From: Syntrophus aciditrophicus
Lineage (GTDB): Bacteria > Desulfobacterota > Syntrophia > Syntrophales > UBA5619
Direction of reading: 5' to 3'
Assembly: GCA_020722315.1 (NCBI GenBank)
Contig: DYLD01000013.1
Location: forward strand, 1 to 32,444
DNA length: 32,444 nt
Shown: positions 32,404 to 32,444 of the stretch, one piece after another
Position numbering within the stretch: the stretch's first letter is position 1
Layout: the number at the start of each line of letters is the position of its first letter
Translations under genes and position numbers: made by a program
Notes under the pieces: model-generated
What the model saw: the letters and a program-made list of their open reading frames with translations, nothing else
Database searches by the model: none
Told to the model about the DNA's origin: nothing

Positions 32404-32444
32404 AAACCTATGCCAAACAAAGTCCAAAGAACTACAGAAACTCG

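Noticed and set aside
32328-32444. tRNA-Ala as an integration site for an island
   Set aside because: No integrase, no direct repeat of the tRNA 3' end and only 41 bp of downstream sequence are visible.
1-32444. CRISPR array, prophage or toxin-antitoxin system
   Set aside because: No regularly spaced direct repeats, phage genes or paired small toxin-antitoxin genes were seen.

Overview
The window looks like the chromosome of a strictly anaerobic Gram-negative bacterium of the Desulfobacterota (old Deltaproteobacteria; Syntrophales-like is my best guess). The grounds are the gene content: a 4-hydroxybenzoyl-CoA reductase-type molybdoenzyme with a [4Fe-4S] loop, a two-subunit B12 mutase, EtfAB with FixCX, a TRAP importer, a DUF748 envelope protein and a YihY protein with a C-terminal helix-turn-helix extension. 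No ribosomal RNA or taxonomic marker is present, so this is inference.

Layout. 1-10.1 kb is a loose, gene-sparse region: an NlpC/P60 cell-wall peptidase (-), a YihY/BrkB membrane protein (-), a 1236-aa AsmA-like DUF748 protein (+), a cold-shock protein (+) with a long structured leader, a zinc-dependent phospholipase C-like protein (-), a small hypothetical (-) and a broken small membrane-protein gene (+). Between these genes, and inside one of them, lie copies of a short palindromic transposable element of about 195 bp. 10.3-28.7 kb is one co-directional block of 16 minus-strand genes with gaps of 0-115 bp, probably transcribed from a promoter near 28.8 kb: hcrB-hcrC-hcrA, a class III CoA-transferase, meaB, mcmB, mcmA, hyuA, hyuB, a PaaK-type CoA ligase, methylmalonyl-CoA epimerase, an acyl-CoA dehydrogenase, fixC, fixX, etfB, etfA. 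28.9-32.0 kb is a TRAP transporter operon (dctP-dctQ-dctM), also on the minus strand, with one element copy between dctP and dctQ. A tRNA-Ala(CGC) on the plus strand closes the window.

How the genes may work together (inference). The TRAP system imports an organic acid. The CoA ligase or the CoA-transferase activates it. The HcrABC-type enzyme removes a phenolic hydroxyl or performs a related two-electron step. HyuAB may do an ATP-dependent carboxylation, as its relatives acetone and acetophenone carboxylase do. The acyl-CoA dehydrogenase passes electrons to EtfAB and on through FixCX to the quinone pool. Mutase, MeaB and epimerase connect methylmalonyl-CoA with succinyl-CoA. I do not recognise this combination as a described pathway, and the substrate is unknown.

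The two strongest novelties are this combined operon and the mobile-element family. The element has six copies in 32 kb, imperfect terminal inverted repeats starting GAGACCTTTG, and perfect 5-bp target duplications at three copies (TCCTT, TTTTG, TTTGC). One copy has split a small gene whose original reading frame can be restored exactly by removing the element and one duplication.
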